Below are positions 1 to 9,409 of a DNA stretch of 64,000 bases, piece after piece. The notes under the pieces were generated by a model. It was not told the DNA's origin and made no database searches. It worked only from the letters and a program-made list of their open reading frames with translations. Numbering within the stretch: the first letter of the stretch is position 1; each line of letters begins with the position of its first letter. The DNA lies in contig CAVWNI010000006.1 in assembly GCA_963756315.1 (NCBI GenBank), positions 620,001-684,000 on the forward strand. The letters are read 5' to 3'. Origin of the DNA: JAKAAZ01 sp963756315. Its GTDB lineage: Bacteria > Acidobacteriota > Terriglobia > Terriglobales > Acidobacteriaceae. Made by a program: the position numbers and the translations under genes.

Positions 1-1292
1 GCCAGAAATGTTTCCTGCTGGCTTCGTTCTGTTTCCAGTCCGGTCAGCTGCAGCTGCGTTTGCTGCAGCTCTGCCTGCGCGGCCTGCAGGCGCGTGGTCA
101 GGTCGGCGGCGCGATCCTGATTCGCCTGCAACTGCCCCAGCGTCCTCTCCAGCTCTACCGAAGCGTTGTTGGCCTGGGTGGCTGCTTCGCGGGCCTGTTG
201 CTCGCGGCTGTAGCCCTCGGACACGGCGGCTACGCGTTGCTGATCGACTGCGGCAATGGTCTGTGTCAGCTCTTCGATCTGCTGAGTCAACTGCTCCAGC
301 TCCGTGGCCACCGCAACGGCTGCCGCATCGGTGATCGAAAGCCGTGTGGCAATCACCACCCGCAGACGTTGACGCAGCTCGTCGCGCAGGGCACCGTAGC
401 GCTCCGCTTTCGAAGCCTGGCGCTTCAGAGAATTCATTTGCCGCGCAACTTCGTCAAAAATGTCATTGACGCGCGCCAGATTCTGCTTCGCCTGCTCCAG
501 CCGCAGTTCCGCCAGATGCTTCTTCGTCTTGAATCGTGTGATCCCGGCGGCTTCTTCAATAATCGCCCGACGCTCATGCGGCTTGCTGCTTAACAGCTGG
601 CCAATGCGTTCCTGCCCGATGATGCCGTAGGAATCCGAACTCAGGCCGGTGCCCATCAGGATGTCGTGAATGTCACGCAGCCGACATAGCTTGCCATTCA
701 ACAGGTATTCGCTTTCGCCGGTACGAAAAAGCCGGCGGGAAATGATGATCTCGCCGTCCTGTGCGTGATTGCGCTGGAATTTTCGGCGGCGAATCTTCAG
801 CACCACATTGCTCTCGGCCGCCGCTTCGGCTGGAGCCTCGGCGGTTTCCTCCGCGGCCGCGCTCGATCCTTCGACTTCGACCGGACCTTCCAATATCTTG
901 CCGGGTTGCAACTCGGCGGTGATCTCCTCCGTCTCGCGTGCCGCCTGCGACCGCACTGCTGCTTCATCCCAGTCATCTTCGACTGCTTCCGGACCCGGCT
1001 GCAGGCTCGCCGGCTGATATACTTCCGGATCGACCAGGACCAGAGACACCTCGGCCATGCCCGTAGGCTTGCGCTCACGGGTGCCGGAAAAGATGACATC
1101 TTCCATCTTGATGCCACGCAAATCCTTGGCCGACTGCTCTCCAAGCACCCAGCTGATGGCGTCGGAGATGTTGGACTTGCCACACCCATTGGGGCCCACG
1201 ATTGCGGTCACGCCGTTGCTGTCCAGCAACACTTCCGTGCGATCGCAGAAGGACTTGAAGCCGAGAATATGAATGCGCTTAAGTTCGAGCAA
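1..1292 (-). CDS. smc: Chromosome segregation ATPase SMC, N-terminal part (runs off the window)
   Basis: This is the N-terminal head and start of the coiled coil of SMC, the condensin ATPase that organises and segregates the chromosome. The P-loop GPNGCGKSN lies at about residues 33-41, and the conserved stretch SYGIIGQERIGQLL and then FKTKKHLAELRLEQAK lead into the coiled coil. The reading frame is open to base 1, so the C-terminal half is outside. I place the start at TTG 1292, which has AAAGGAG six bases upstream; no ATG fits. Between about residues 88 and 178 there is an Ala/Glu/Pro-rich stretch, roughly 70 residues longer than in most SMC heads. Family assignment is secure. Confidence 0.93.
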   Translation of the reverse strand, partial: MLELKRIHILGFKSFCDRTEVLLDSNGVTAIVGPNGCGKSNISDAISWVLGEQSAKDLRGIKMEDVIFSGTRERKPTGMAEVSLVLVDPEVYQPASLQPGPEAVEDDWDEAAVRSQAARETEEITAELQPGKILEGPVEVEGSSAAAEETAEAPAEAAAESNVVLKIRRRKFQRNHAQDGEIIISRRLFRTGESEYLLNGKLCRLRDIHDILMGTGLSSDSYGIIGQERIGQLLSSKPHERRAIIEEAAGITRFKTKKHLAELRLEQAKQNLARVNDIFDEVARQMNSLKRQASKAERYGALRDELRQRLRVVIATRLSITDAAAVAVATELEQLTQQIEELTQTIAAVDQQRVAAVSEGYSREQQAREAATQANNASVELERTLGQLQANQDRAADLTTRLQAAQAELQQTQLQLTGLETERSQQETFL

Positions 1293-1502
1293 TCGATGCT
1301 CCTTTGGCACAGCGGGGCAGCGGCAAAATAAGCCACTGGATGGGTTCACTTTAGCCCGGACTTGGCATTGGGTCAATCGATAGGTACAGCAGGTTGTGGA
1401 TAAGAAGTCCGCAACCCTAGATATAGCATAGCTGTTGGATATTGCCACAAGAGAGTTTGTCGTGGACGATTCGGAAGACGCCAGGCCGGAAACTTCCGAT
1501 TC

Positions 1503-2228
1503 CTACTTCTTCAGTGTAGGCCGTACCAGCACTTCACTGATGAAAGACTCATCCGGTTGGGTAACCAGTAAGGCAACAATCGCCGCAATGTCCTTGGGCT
1601 GGATGGCGCCCAGGTCGGACTTCTGAGACGACTGTCCCGAGCCGAATTCCGTTCGCACCGTTCCCGGCGACACCACAGACACCCGCACCTGGTGTTGCCG
1701 CAGCTCTTCGGCGGCGGAAATCATCAGGCCGTTGAGTCCCGACTTCGAGGCGGCATAGGCAGCTCCGTTCGGTACAGGATTTCTACCGGCCAGGGATGAG
1801 ATGTTGATGATGTGGCCGCGCTTTGCCGCAATCATTGCCGGCGCAAAAGCGCGCAACAGCAGGTAGGGCGCCCGCAGATTGATGGCGAAGAGGTGATCCC
1901 AGTCTTCCAGCAGCATAGTGTGGAGAGGACCCCGAAACCAGCCGACCCCTGCATTGTTCACCAGGATGTCGCAATGCCCATGAGTCTCCAGGACGAGTCG
2001 CGCGAATCTCTCAATCTCTGCCGGCTGAGTCAAATCGCAAGGATGCGAATCGGCGTTTCCGCCGGTCGCGGTGATTTCTGCAACCACCTTGTCGAGTTGC
2101 TTTGGATCTCTCGCCGTCAGGACAGTGTGTGCGCCCAGCGAAGCCAGCTTACGCGCGATGGCTGCGCCGATTCCTCGGCTGGCTCCAGTGATGACGGCGG
2201 TTTGTCCGGCGAGTGGGGAAGTCTCCAT
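1503..2228 (-). CDS. SDR-family NAD(P)-dependent oxidoreductase (FabG-like)
   Basis: A 241-residue classical short-chain dehydrogenase/reductase, a Rossmann-fold cytosolic enzyme that reduces or oxidises an alcohol/ketone with NAD(P)H. The cofactor motif TGASRGIGAA is at residues 14-23, NNAG near 91-94, the catalytic Ser in INISSLAG near 142 and the YAASK catalytic Tyr/Lys near 157-161. ARD after the second strand, with Arg at the usual adenosine-phosphate position, favours NADP. It follows smc on the same strand about 210 bases upstream of it. The substrate cannot be deduced; 3-oxoacyl-ACP reductase is only the closest named family. Confidence 0.85.
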   Translation of the reverse strand: METSPLAGQTAVITGASRGIGAAIARKLASLGAHTVLTARDPKQLDKVVAEITATGGNADSHPCDLTQPAEIERFARLVLETHGHCDILVNNAGVGWFRGPLHTMLLEDWDHLFAINLRAPYLLLRAFAPAMIAAKRGHIINISSLAGRNPVPNGAAYAASKSGLNGLMISAAEELRQHQVRVSVVSPGTVRTEFGSGQSSQKSDLGAIQPKDIAAIVALLVTQPDESFISEVLVRPTLKK

Positions 2229-2303
2229 GACAGTTCCAGTCCTAAAGGTGAGATGATGTTCCGGGTACTCTGAGATTGGTTCGGCTTGATGCCGCGATTG
2301 CCG

Positions 2304-2408
2304 TCAACCGAAAATTCTCGAGAGCAACCACATCGTTGCCAGCAGCATCAGCGCTATGCCCAGGACCATGAAACGCACGTTGCCGAATTTTTCAGGCCAT
2401 TTCTGCAT
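2304..2408 (-). CDS. Small single-span membrane protein, 34 aa (hypothetical)
   Basis: A short frame from ATG 2408 to TGA 2304. It starts MQKWPEKFGN and is then almost entirely hydrophobic (about residues 14-29, MVLGIALMLLATMWLL), ending SRIFG. The sequence AGGGAG lies about ten bases before the ATG. It is too short for a family assignment; the amphipathic start, single membrane helix and basic end are what one sees in small membrane proteins. It lies upstream of the SDR gene on the same strand and could share a transcript with it. Confidence is limited because 34 codons could be open by chance. Confidence 0.4.
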   Translation of the reverse strand: MQKWPEKFGNVRFMVLGIALMLLATMWLLSRIFG

Positions 2409-2672
2409 ACCAGTCGACTCCCTGCATGCATCGTACATAACGAAATGCTATTGCGTCCGGAGCATCCTCGGTGGAATACTGACACGGGCCGGCACGTTCG
2501 GTTTTATAATCCTGCTAACTATTCCAAATGCGGTACGGTCTGTTGTCTTAGCCTTCAGCCATCCTGTCTCCGATTACGTTGCAAGAGCCGGGGCGGGCCT
2601 GACACAGCAGACAGGCGCGTGGCATTCGGTTTTCTAAATTTCTGTGTAACACTCGTTCGCGAGGAGTGATCG

Positions 2673-3980
2673 ATGAAGAACAAGATTTTGTACGTCACGG
2701 TGCTGGCGCTGGCCAGTTCCGCAATTGCTGCCGCTCCCATCATGATGCAGGCGCAAGACCAAAACTCAAGCACGATCACGATTAAAGATCCTGCGGAGTT
2801 CAACGCATACAATACCGCCATCAACCAGTCGACGCCGCAAGCCAAGGAAGCGTCGATCGAAGCCTTTCTGCAGCAATATCCGAACAGCGTCGTCAAGAAG
2901 CAAGTGCTCGAGATCCTGATGGATGCGTACACCCAGACCGGAAATACCAACAAGGCAGTCGCCACCGCCCGGCAAGTCCTGCAAATGGACCCCACGGACA
3001 TGCGGGCGCTCGCGCTCAGCGCGTACGTTTTGCGCCAGCAGGCAGGGCAGAAGACCAATCCCGCGGACGCGTTGCCATTGCTGGATGAGGCCGCGAAGGA
3101 TGCCCAGGCTGGCTTGAATGCCCCGGCCCCTGAGGGAGCGGATGCCGCCAACTTCGGCAAGATGAAAGCCGCGGTCCAGCCGATATTCGATGGAGCGATT
3201 GCGGCGGACGATCTTGAGAAGAAGAACTATTCGGATGCAATCAAGTATTTCAAAGAAGAATTACAGGCCATGCCGGAGCAGCAGCAGACCAGCGGACCGG
3301 GAATTCAGGACACCTACTATCTAGGCACCGCCTATACCCAGGAACAGCCGCAGGATCTGGTCAACGCCGTCTGGTACCTGGCCCGCGCCGCTGCCTACGC
3401 TCCAGAACCCTACAAGGACACGATCCAGAAGGCCGCGGAATATTGGTACAAGAAATACCACGGTGGTATGGATGGTTTCGAACAGGTGCAGGCACAGGCC
3501 AAGGCTTCTCTGAACCCGCCCTCGGGATTCACCATTACACCCGCGCCGCCACCGCCGTCTCCGCAGGAGCTGGCACACAATGCTGTCACGTCGACGCCTG
3601 ATCTAAAAACCATGGCACTGACGGATAAGGAATTTGTGCTGGCCAACGGCTCTCCGGACGATGCCGCCAAGGTCTGGGCCACCATGCAGGGACTCACCAC
3701 CCAGGTCCCGGGCAAAGTGATCGCTGCGACGCCGGACTCCGTTCAGGTCGCTGTCTCCGACGATGCTCAGCAGTCGAACCGGGCAGACTTCACCATCAAC
3801 ATGAAGAAGCCGCTGCGCACGCCGCCTGCCATCAACTCGATGGTGAACTACATCGCAACGTTTGATTCCTACACGCAGAAGCCTCCCATGATCATCATGA
3901 AGGACGGAGAAGCACCCGAGGCCACCAAGCCGCACGCCGTCCATCACACCACCACCAAGCATCACACAACACCGCAGTAG
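2673..3980 (+). CDS. Secreted TPR-repeat protein
   Basis: A 435-residue protein with an N-terminal Sec signal (charged MKNK, hydrophobic core to about residue 22, cleavage near AAAP or MQAQ). TPR-like helical pairs follow over about residues 45-260. A Pro-rich linker (PAPPPPSPQ, about residue 290) and a mixed domain come next, and the protein ends in a His/Thr-rich tail. GAGGAG sits seven bases before the ATG. It stands alone between the SDR gene and a strong hairpin terminator. Such exported TPR proteins are common in Acidobacteria and probably act as periplasmic scaffolds; no enzymatic motif is visible and the partner is unknown. Confidence 0.8.
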   Translation: MKNKILYVTVLALASSAIAAAPIMMQAQDQNSSTITIKDPAEFNAYNTAINQSTPQAKEASIEAFLQQYPNSVVKKQVLEILMDAYTQTGNTNKAVATARQVLQMDPTDMRALALSAYVLRQQAGQKTNPADALPLLDEAAKDAQAGLNAPAPEGADAANFGKMKAAVQPIFDGAIAADDLEKKNYSDAIKYFKEELQAMPEQQQTSGPGIQDTYYLGTAYTQEQPQDLVNAVWYLARAAAYAPEPYKDTIQKAAEYWYKKYHGGMDGFEQVQAQAKASLNPPSGFTITPAPPPPSPQELAHNAVTSTPDLKTMALTDKEFVLANGSPDDAAKVWATMQGLTTQVPGKVIAATPDSVQVAVSDDAQQSNRADFTINMKKPLRTPPAINSMVNYIATFDSYTQKPPMIIMKDGEAPEATKPHAVHHTTTKHHTTPQ

Positions 3981-4003
3981 CCGTGGTAGAGCGCTGTATC
4001 CAG

Positions 4004-4037
4004 AAAAAGCCGGCATCCGAAATGGATGCCGGCTTTT
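4004..4037. terminator. Bidirectional intrinsic terminator between convergent genes
   Basis: A perfect 10-bp stem (GCCGGCATCC, 4009-4018, pairing with 4024-4033) with a GAAAT loop. It is flanked by A5 on the left and T4 on the right, so it has a T-run in both orientations. It lies between the TPR gene ending at 3980 and the phosphodiesterase gene ending at 4059 on the other strand. Confidence 0.85.
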
Positions 4038-4058
4038 GCTTGCGCAAATAGGAGCGGT

Positions 4059-4856
4059 CTATTCGCCCAGCATGAAATGCCGAATCGACTGCGCTCGGCC
4101 GGTGGCAGCGTCGCACTCAATCAAAGCGGCGCACATCTTGGGATTTTTTTTGGCCGCATCGAATTTCGCCGGCATCCCTCGCAGGAAGCGATCCACCACC
4201 TGCTCCACTTCGACGCCAATGACGCTGTCGTACGGCCCGCTCATTCCCACGTCGGTTTGAAATGCGGTGCCGCGCGGCAGAACGCGTGCGTCCGCTGTCG
4301 GCACATGTGTGTGGGTTCCCAGTACCGCGGTCACCCGGCCGTCAAGATACCAGCCCAGCGCTACTTTTTCTGACGTTGCCTCAGCGTGGAAGTCCACCAG
4401 AATGACCTTGGCGCGCAGTTTTTCAAGGATCGAGTCGGCGGCGCGGAAAGGATCGTCGCTGCTGCCCATAAACACTCGCCCCTGCAGGTTCAGCACCGCA
4501 TACGCCGTCCCGTCCCTCAACGTGCCTTCGTAAACTCCGTGGCCGGGTGTGCCGGGGGCGTAGTTGGCGGGCCGCAGCACCCGCCGCGGCCGCTCATGGC
4601 TGTCGGCTGGAACGGAGTGCATCCATTCGATGATTTCGCGCTTGTCCCAGACATGATTGCCGGTGGTCAGTACATGTGCGCCCAGGTCAAACATTTCCTC
4701 GGCAATGCCCGGCGTGACTCCAAAGCCGCCTGCAGCATTCTCCGCGTTGATCACCACCAGATCGACTGCGTGAGTTGCAATCACATGGCCCAGGTGAGCG
4801 TGAACGATCCGGCGCCCTGCGCCCCCGAAAACATCTCCGACAAAAAGTATCTTCAA
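4059..4856 (-). CDS. ymdB: YmdB-family (TIGR00282) metallophosphoesterase
   Basis: A 265-residue calcineurin-like phosphoesterase of the YmdB family; characterised members hydrolyse cyclic nucleotides with a di-metal centre. The metal and phosphate motifs are all present: GDVFGGAGRR (residues 7-16), INAENAAGGFG (36-46), TTGNHVWDKRE (64-74), DFHAEATSEK (about 155) and GTHTHVPTAD (about 180-189). Length matches the family. In many Gram-positives this gene follows rny (RNase Y); no rny is present here. It is divergent from the Rrf2 gene. Confidence 0.9.
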   Translation of the reverse strand: MKILFVGDVFGGAGRRIVHAHLGHVIATHAVDLVVINAENAAGGFGVTPGIAEEMFDLGAHVLTTGNHVWDKREIIEWMHSVPADSHERPRRVLRPANYAPGTPGHGVYEGTLRDGTAYAVLNLQGRVFMGSSDDPFRAADSILEKLRAKVILVDFHAEATSEKVALGWYLDGRVTAVLGTHTHVPTADARVLPRGTAFQTDVGMSGPYDSVIGVEVEQVVDRFLRGMPAKFDAAKKNPKMCAALIECDAATGRAQSIRHFMLGE

Positions 4857-4990
4857 AAAGAAGTCCGCTCCCGACGTAAAAGCTTGATGGTAGCATTCGC
4901 GGCCTCGAGCAGCCGGTTGGCAAACCGGGATTCCGCAACCGTCCCGTTGGAATTGCCCCGGAAAGACGGAACTATGATATTTTGGGGCAC

Positions 4991-5473
4991 ATGGCGGTCA
5001 ATCTGCGGTTTTCTACGGGAATTGAAGCGCTGGTGCTGATGGCGACCGAGCCGGAGAGGTTCCATACCTCGCAGGCCTTGGCCACGGTGCTCGCGACCAA
5101 TCCCGTCGTGGTGCGACGTCTGCTGTCGGCTCTCAGCCATGCCGGGCTCGTCACCAGCGTGAAAGGCCCCTCCGGCGGTACCCGTCTGGCAAAGAGTCCC
5201 AAGCAGATTACGCTGCGCGATATTTATCGCGCACTCGATTCCGGTGAGCTGCTGCATCAGACGGCGCATGATACTGCGGAAACCAAAGAGCTGAAAAAAA
5301 CCATGCGCGCGGTGTTCCGCAAGGCGCAGAAATGCCTCGAAGAAGAACTCGAATCAACCACGCTGAATCAGCTGATCAAAAAATCGGGTAAGAAGGCTGC
5401 CAAGCCTGTTGCCGAGCCCGCCGCCGAAGCTGCGGCCCCGGCAGCACCGCCCGCATCAGCGAGCGCCCACTAA
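4991..5473 (+). CDS. Rrf2-family transcriptional regulator
   Basis: A 160-residue winged-helix regulator. RFSTGIEALVLMA begins helix 1, QALATVLATNPVVVRRLLSAL is the helix-turn-helix, and GLVTSVKGPSGGTRLAK is the wing. The three clustered cysteines that bind Fe-S in IscR/NsrR are absent (one Cys only, near residue 113), so it resembles the non-Fe-S YwnA/CymR branch. The tail is Ala/Pro/Lys-rich (PVAEPAAEAAAPAAPP). I start at ATG 4991; an in-frame TTG exists at 4982. Its 3' end overlaps convergent ispG by 18 bases. The effector is unknown. Confidence 0.85.
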   Translation: MAVNLRFSTGIEALVLMATEPERFHTSQALATVLATNPVVVRRLLSALSHAGLVTSVKGPSGGTRLAKSPKQITLRDIYRALDSGELLHQTAHDTAETKELKKTMRAVFRKAQKCLEEELESTTLNQLIKKSGKKAAKPVAEPAAEAAAPAAPPASASAH

Positions 5474-6703
5474 ATCCCTGGGCGCGGTTGCGCCGTAGTG
5501 GGTCTCGACATACTCATCCAGAATCTTCGTGAACTCCTGAACGATGTGATCGCCACGCAATGTCAGCAGCAGGCGTCCATCCACGTACACCGGCGCGACC
5601 GGCTCTTCAAATGTGCCTGGCAGAGAAATGCCGATGTTGGCATGTTTCGACTCTCCAGGTCCGTTGACCACGCAACCCATCACCGCCAGCTTCAACTCTT
5701 CGACGCCGGGATATTTTTCTCGCCATACCGGCATGGAATTGCGTAGATGACTCTGAATCTGCTGCGCCAGTTCCTGGAAGAACGTGCTGGTGGTGCGTCC
5801 GCAACCCGGGCAGGCTGTCACCTGCGGACTAAAACTGCGAATGCCCAGCGACTGCAGAATCTGCTGCGCGGTCAGGACTTCTTCCGTGCGATCGCCGCCT
5901 GGCTTTGGCGTCAGGCTCACGCGAATAGTGTCGCCAATCCCGGCCAGCAGCAGCGGTGTCAAACCCGCCGTGGAGGCGACAATGCCTTTCATCCCCATGC
6001 CCGCTTCGGTCAGTCCCAGATGCAAGGCGTAATCGCAGCGACCGGCCAGGATGCGATACACATCGATCAAGTCATGCACGCCGCTCACCTTCGCGCTCAG
6101 GATAATCTGGTCGTGCCGCAGGCCGTAGCGTTCCGCCATCGCCGCCGAATCCAGCGCGCTGGCAACCATCGCTTCCATGGTCACGTCGCGGGCATCCTTC
6201 GGCTTGGCAGATTTTGCGTTTTCGTCCATCATGCGCGTCAGCAGCGCCTGGTCCAGCGATCCCCAATTGACGCCGATGCGTACCGGCTTCTCATTTTCAA
6301 CTGCGCATTCGATCATGGTGCGAAAGTTATCGTCATCCTTGCGACCAATGGAACAGTTGCCGGGATTGATCCGGTACTTCGCCAGGGCACGGGCGCACGC
6401 CGGATATTTTTTCAGCAGCAGATGGCCGTTGTAATGAAAATCGCCGACGATCGGCACATGTATATCCTGCTTCGCCAGCTCTTCCACGATGGCGGGAACG
6501 GCCTTGGCCGCCTCATCATTGTTCACCGTGACTCGAACGATCTGCGAACCGGCGCGATGCAGCGCGGCTACCTGCAGAACTGTGGAAGCAACATCGGCGG
6601 TATCCGTGTTGGTCATCGACTGCACCACAACCGGTGCATCCGAGCCGACCCGGACATTACCAATCAGGACGGTGGGTGTCTTTCTGCGAATGGTTTCTGG
6701 CAT
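5456..6703 (-). CDS. ispG: 4-hydroxy-3-methylbut-2-en-1-yl diphosphate synthase (IspG)
   Basis: A 415-residue Fe-S enzyme of the non-mevalonate isoprenoid pathway, converting MEcPP to HMBPP. MPETIRRKT then VVVQSMTNTDTADV opens the TIM barrel. The cluster-binding region has ACPGCGRTTS and GCVVNGPGESKHANIGIS near the C-terminus. Start choice: ATG 6703, with GGAA about six bases upstream; an in-frame ATG at 6715 directly abuts GGAG and is less likely. The frame stays open to 6907, but upstream residues do not look like the family. This is the flavodoxin/ferredoxin-type bacterial form without the large insertion of plant enzymes. Confidence 0.95.
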   Translation of the reverse strand: MPETIRRKTPTVLIGNVRVGSDAPVVVQSMTNTDTADVASTVLQVAALHRAGSQIVRVTVNNDEAAKAVPAIVEELAKQDIHVPIVGDFHYNGHLLLKKYPACARALAKYRINPGNCSIGRKDDDNFRTMIECAVENEKPVRIGVNWGSLDQALLTRMMDENAKSAKPKDARDVTMEAMVASALDSAAMAERYGLRHDQIILSAKVSGVHDLIDVYRILAGRCDYALHLGLTEAGMGMKGIVASTAGLTPLLLAGIGDTIRVSLTPKPGGDRTEEVLTAQQILQSLGIRSFSPQVTACPGCGRTTSTFFQELAQQIQSHLRNSMPVWREKYPGVEELKLAVMGCVVNGPGESKHANIGISLPGTFEEPVAPVYVDGRLLLTLRGDHIVQEFTKILDEYVETHYGATAPRDLVGAR

Positions 6704-6953
6704 AGGGCGTTCCATCTCCAGTTTATCATCGGGCAACCTGGGTTCGCAGGCGTCGCGAGTGGGCCGTGTTGGCGGTCGAGACACGCCCGACGCAGCGATT
6801 GAAACCGCGATCCAGCGCTCGCTTCGACACGCCGCATAAGTGATGGCCGCCACATCGCCATTGCGGACAAGGTCGTTTCCTGTTAGGTTTACGAGGGTCA
6901 GGGTCATTCGGTAGGAACAGCCCTCTAGTACAGATCAGTCGAGAGTGTCTGCG

Positions 6954-7514
6954 ATGAAGCCATCTCAATCGAAAAAGAAACCGACCTCGATGCCCCGCGT
7001 TCTCGCGGGCAAATCCGACGCCATCCCCGATCCGGCCCGCAAGCAAAAGATTCAACACTACGAAACCGCCGTGCGCCTCATGCGAGAAGGCAAGTATGAG
7101 AAGGCGAAGGTGGCCCTCGAAGTATTGCTGTCGGACGATGCCGGCGACCTGGTCGATCGAGCTCGTGTGCATCTCACCGCCTGCGAACGGCAAATGAAGA
7201 AAAACGCGATCTCCTTCCAAAGTCCGGAGGAGCAATACGACTACGCCATCTCGCTTCTGAATACCGGCTACTACGAGGACGCGCGCGAGCAATTCGATGC
7301 CATCCTCCAGAAACATCCTTCGGCAGACTATGCCTTCTACGGCCTTGCCGTGATGCATAGTTTGACCAGCCACGCCGAGGAGTGCCTGGAACAATTGAGC
7401 CGCGCTATCGAACTGAACCCAGGCAATCGAATCCAGGCCCGTTTGGATTCGGATTTCCAGGAGATGTTCGACGATCCTCGCTTTACGGAACTGCTGTATC
7501 CGGAAGTTCTGTAA
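6954..7514 (+). CDS. TPR-repeat protein (cytosolic)
   Basis: A 186-residue protein without a signal peptide. It has a basic N-terminus (KPSQSKKKPTS) followed by TPR-type helices: AVRLMREGKYEKAKVALEVL, AISLLNTGYYEDAREQFDAI and CLEQLSRAIELNPGNR. The ending FDDPRFTELLYPEVL is typical of small bacterial TPR proteins. GAGAG precedes ATG 6954; GTG 6945 is an alternative start. It is divergent from ispG and about 60 bases before the yvcK-like gene, so the two may be cotranscribed. Its role is not visible. Confidence 0.75.
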   Translation: MKPSQSKKKPTSMPRVLAGKSDAIPDPARKQKIQHYETAVRLMREGKYEKAKVALEVLLSDDAGDLVDRARVHLTACERQMKKNAISFQSPEEQYDYAISLLNTGYYEDAREQFDAILQKHPSADYAFYGLAVMHSLTSHAEECLEQLSRAIELNPGNRIQARLDSDFQEMFDDPRFTELLYPEVL

Positions 7515-7575
7515 GACGCTGGAAATCTAAACACTCCTGGCGCATCGACTGGCGCTGGGAGAGTTTGTAGTCTTG

Positions 7576-8676
7576 ATGAAAATGCATTCTGCCAGCCCGG
7601 TCGCAACCGAACCCACTGATCCGAAACCTCTGCCCTCTGCTGCCGAGTCACCGCCGGCCTGTCTGCGGGTCGCCGCAATCGGCGGCGGTACAGGTCTGTC
7701 CACGCTGCTGCGCGGACTGAAAAGGCACACCCAGTCTCCTTCGCGTATTGCCACTTCCGCCGACAATTCAGCGGAATTGCCCGCGGTCATCTCCGACCTG
7801 GCTGCCATTGTTACCGTCACGGATGATGGTGGCTCCAGCGGCCGGCTGCGCCGAGATATGAACATGCTCCCGCCTGGAGATCTGCGCAATTGTATGGTCG
7901 CGCTATCGGAAGATGAGCACTTGCTGTCGAGGCTGTTTCAATACCGTTTCGACAGTGGCGAGGGACTGGAAGGCCATAGCTTCGGCAACCTGTTTCTCGC
8001 CGGTCTGACAGCGGTCACCGGCGACTTCGCCTTAGCCGTCAAGATGTCCTCGCAAATTCTTGCCACCCGCGGACATCTCTATCCCGCCACCAACTCCAAC
8101 GTGAACCTGGCCGCGCTGATGGATGACGGGTCGATGGTGCTGGGCGAAACCCAGATTACCGCCAGCAAGCGCCGCATCGTTCGCCTGATGCTCAAACCAG
8201 AGCGCGTGGCTGCGCTTCCTGAGGCCGTGGAAGCCATCCTGGGCGCCGATTTAATCACCCTCGGCCCCGGCTCGCTCTACACCAGTCTGATCACGAATCT
8301 GCTGGTCGAAGGAATTGCCGACTCGCTGGTCGCCACCCATGGATTGCGGGTCTTTATTTGCAATCTGATGACCCAGGCGAATGAGAGCGTTCATCTGACG
8401 GCGTCGCAGCATATTGAGCGCATTTACGAGCACACCGGCGGAGCCATCTTCGACTACGCCCTGGTGAACATCGCCCCCGTCACCGAAAGCGCGCGGCAAC
8501 GCTACGCTGCGGAAGGCGCGGAGCAGATTGTTGCCGACGTCGAACAAATTGAGCGCCTCGGCGTCCGTTGTATCACCGGCGATTTTCTGCGCGAAGAAGA
8601 AGTGTTGCGCCACGACTACGAGCGCGTAGCCGACGTCCTGCTCGACCTGGGTTTGAAACATCTCCGCAGACCGTGA
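7576..8676 (+). CDS. yvcK: YvcK/CofD-like protein (gluconeogenesis factor family)
   Basis: A 366-residue member of the UPF0052/YvcK family. These proteins bind nucleotide-sugars and influence cell shape and carbon metabolism in Firmicutes; the fold is shared with CofD 2-phospho-L-lactate transferase. Signatures: AIGGGTGLSTLLRGLK (about 36-51), TVTDDGGSSGRLR (about 86-98), PPGDLRNCMVALS (about 105-117) and EGHSFGNLFLAG. An N-terminal extension of about 30 residues rich in Pro/Glu/Ser precedes the fold. I start at ATG 7576 rather than TTG 7573. Enzymatic activity is not established for the family. Confidence 0.88.
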   Translation: MKMHSASPVATEPTDPKPLPSAAESPPACLRVAAIGGGTGLSTLLRGLKRHTQSPSRIATSADNSAELPAVISDLAAIVTVTDDGGSSGRLRRDMNMLPPGDLRNCMVALSEDEHLLSRLFQYRFDSGEGLEGHSFGNLFLAGLTAVTGDFALAVKMSSQILATRGHLYPATNSNVNLAALMDDGSMVLGETQITASKRRIVRLMLKPERVAALPEAVEAILGADLITLGPGSLYTSLITNLLVEGIADSLVATHGLRVFICNLMTQANESVHLTASQHIERIYEHTGGAIFDYALVNIAPVTESARQRYAAEGAEQIVADVEQIERLGVRCITGDFLREEEVLRHDYERVADVLLDLGLKHLRRP

Positions 8677-8803
8677 ACCCCGCCCACGACTTTCGCCGCA
8701 ATTGACTCCTCTCACTCCCGGGCGACCGGACATCCTCCCACCTAAAAAATTATTTCCCCTTAAACCTCACTTTTTGCATTCTCGGGGGGCCTGACTTGCG
8801 TAT

Positions 8804-9409
8804 ATGCAGGTACAGGGAAATTACCTGAGAGGCGAAAATCGGTTGAAGGCGTCATTTCCAGCACCGTTCGCGTTGTTCCGCAGACCGTCCGCGTGCGAAT
8901 TTCGCGATCTCGTGGAGACTCATCAGTCGCGCGTCTACAGCATTGCCTTCCGCATACTCGGCGACCCCGGCATCGCGGAGGAGGTGGCGCAGGATGTTTT
9001 TCTGGCGCTCGATCGCGACCTTCATCGCATGGAATCCAGCGAGCACCTGCTGGCATGGCTTCGCCGCGTGACGGTGCACAGATCCCTGGATGCGCAGCGT
9101 CGCCGCTCCAGCCGCGTGGACTTTGACGCCGAGCCGTTTGACGATCAGCGAACGCCGGTTGCCAGGGGAATCGATTTCCCATCGGCTGCTCCGTCCGCGG
9201 GACATACCAGGGTGGAACAGCTGGTGGCCAGTCTCCCTCCGATGCAGCGAGCGGTGATTTTGCTTCGCTATCAGGAAGACATGCTGCCGGCGGAAATCGC
9301 CGTCGCGCTTTCCATGCCGCTGGCAACGGTAAAGAGTCATCTGCAACGCGCATTAAAACTGCTGCGAACGAAAGCGCAGCGGCAAGTAAAGGAGGTCACG
9401 CATGGTTGA
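8804..9409 (+). CDS. ECF RNA polymerase sigma factor
   Basis: A 201-residue sigma-70 family factor. Region 2 starts at FRDLVETHQSRVYSIAFRIL with GIAEEVAQDVFLALDRDLHR for core and -10 recognition. Region 4 holds LPPMQRAVILLRYQEDMLPA and the helix-turn-helix SMPLATVKSHLQRALKLL. The linker is long and unconserved. Its last eight bases overlap the next gene's ATG (9402), so it is translationally coupled to the putative anti-sigma factor. A GGGGGG tract about 20 bases before the ATG is far for a ribosome site, so the start is uncertain. Confidence 0.88.
   Translation: MQVQGNYLRGENRLKASFPAPFALFRRPSACEFRDLVETHQSRVYSIAFRILGDPGIAEEVAQDVFLALDRDLHRMESSEHLLAWLRRVTVHRSLDAQRRRSSRVDFDAEPFDDQRTPVARGIDFPSAAPSAGHTRVEQLVASLPPMQRAVILLRYQEDMLPAEIAVALSMPLATVKSHLQRALKLLRTKAQRQVKEVTHG

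Noticed and set aside
5747..6802. A long open frame (about 350 codons) opposite ispG
   Set aside because: It is antisense to a certain IspG gene, is Arg/His/Gln-rich without family features, and reflects high G+C codon bias.
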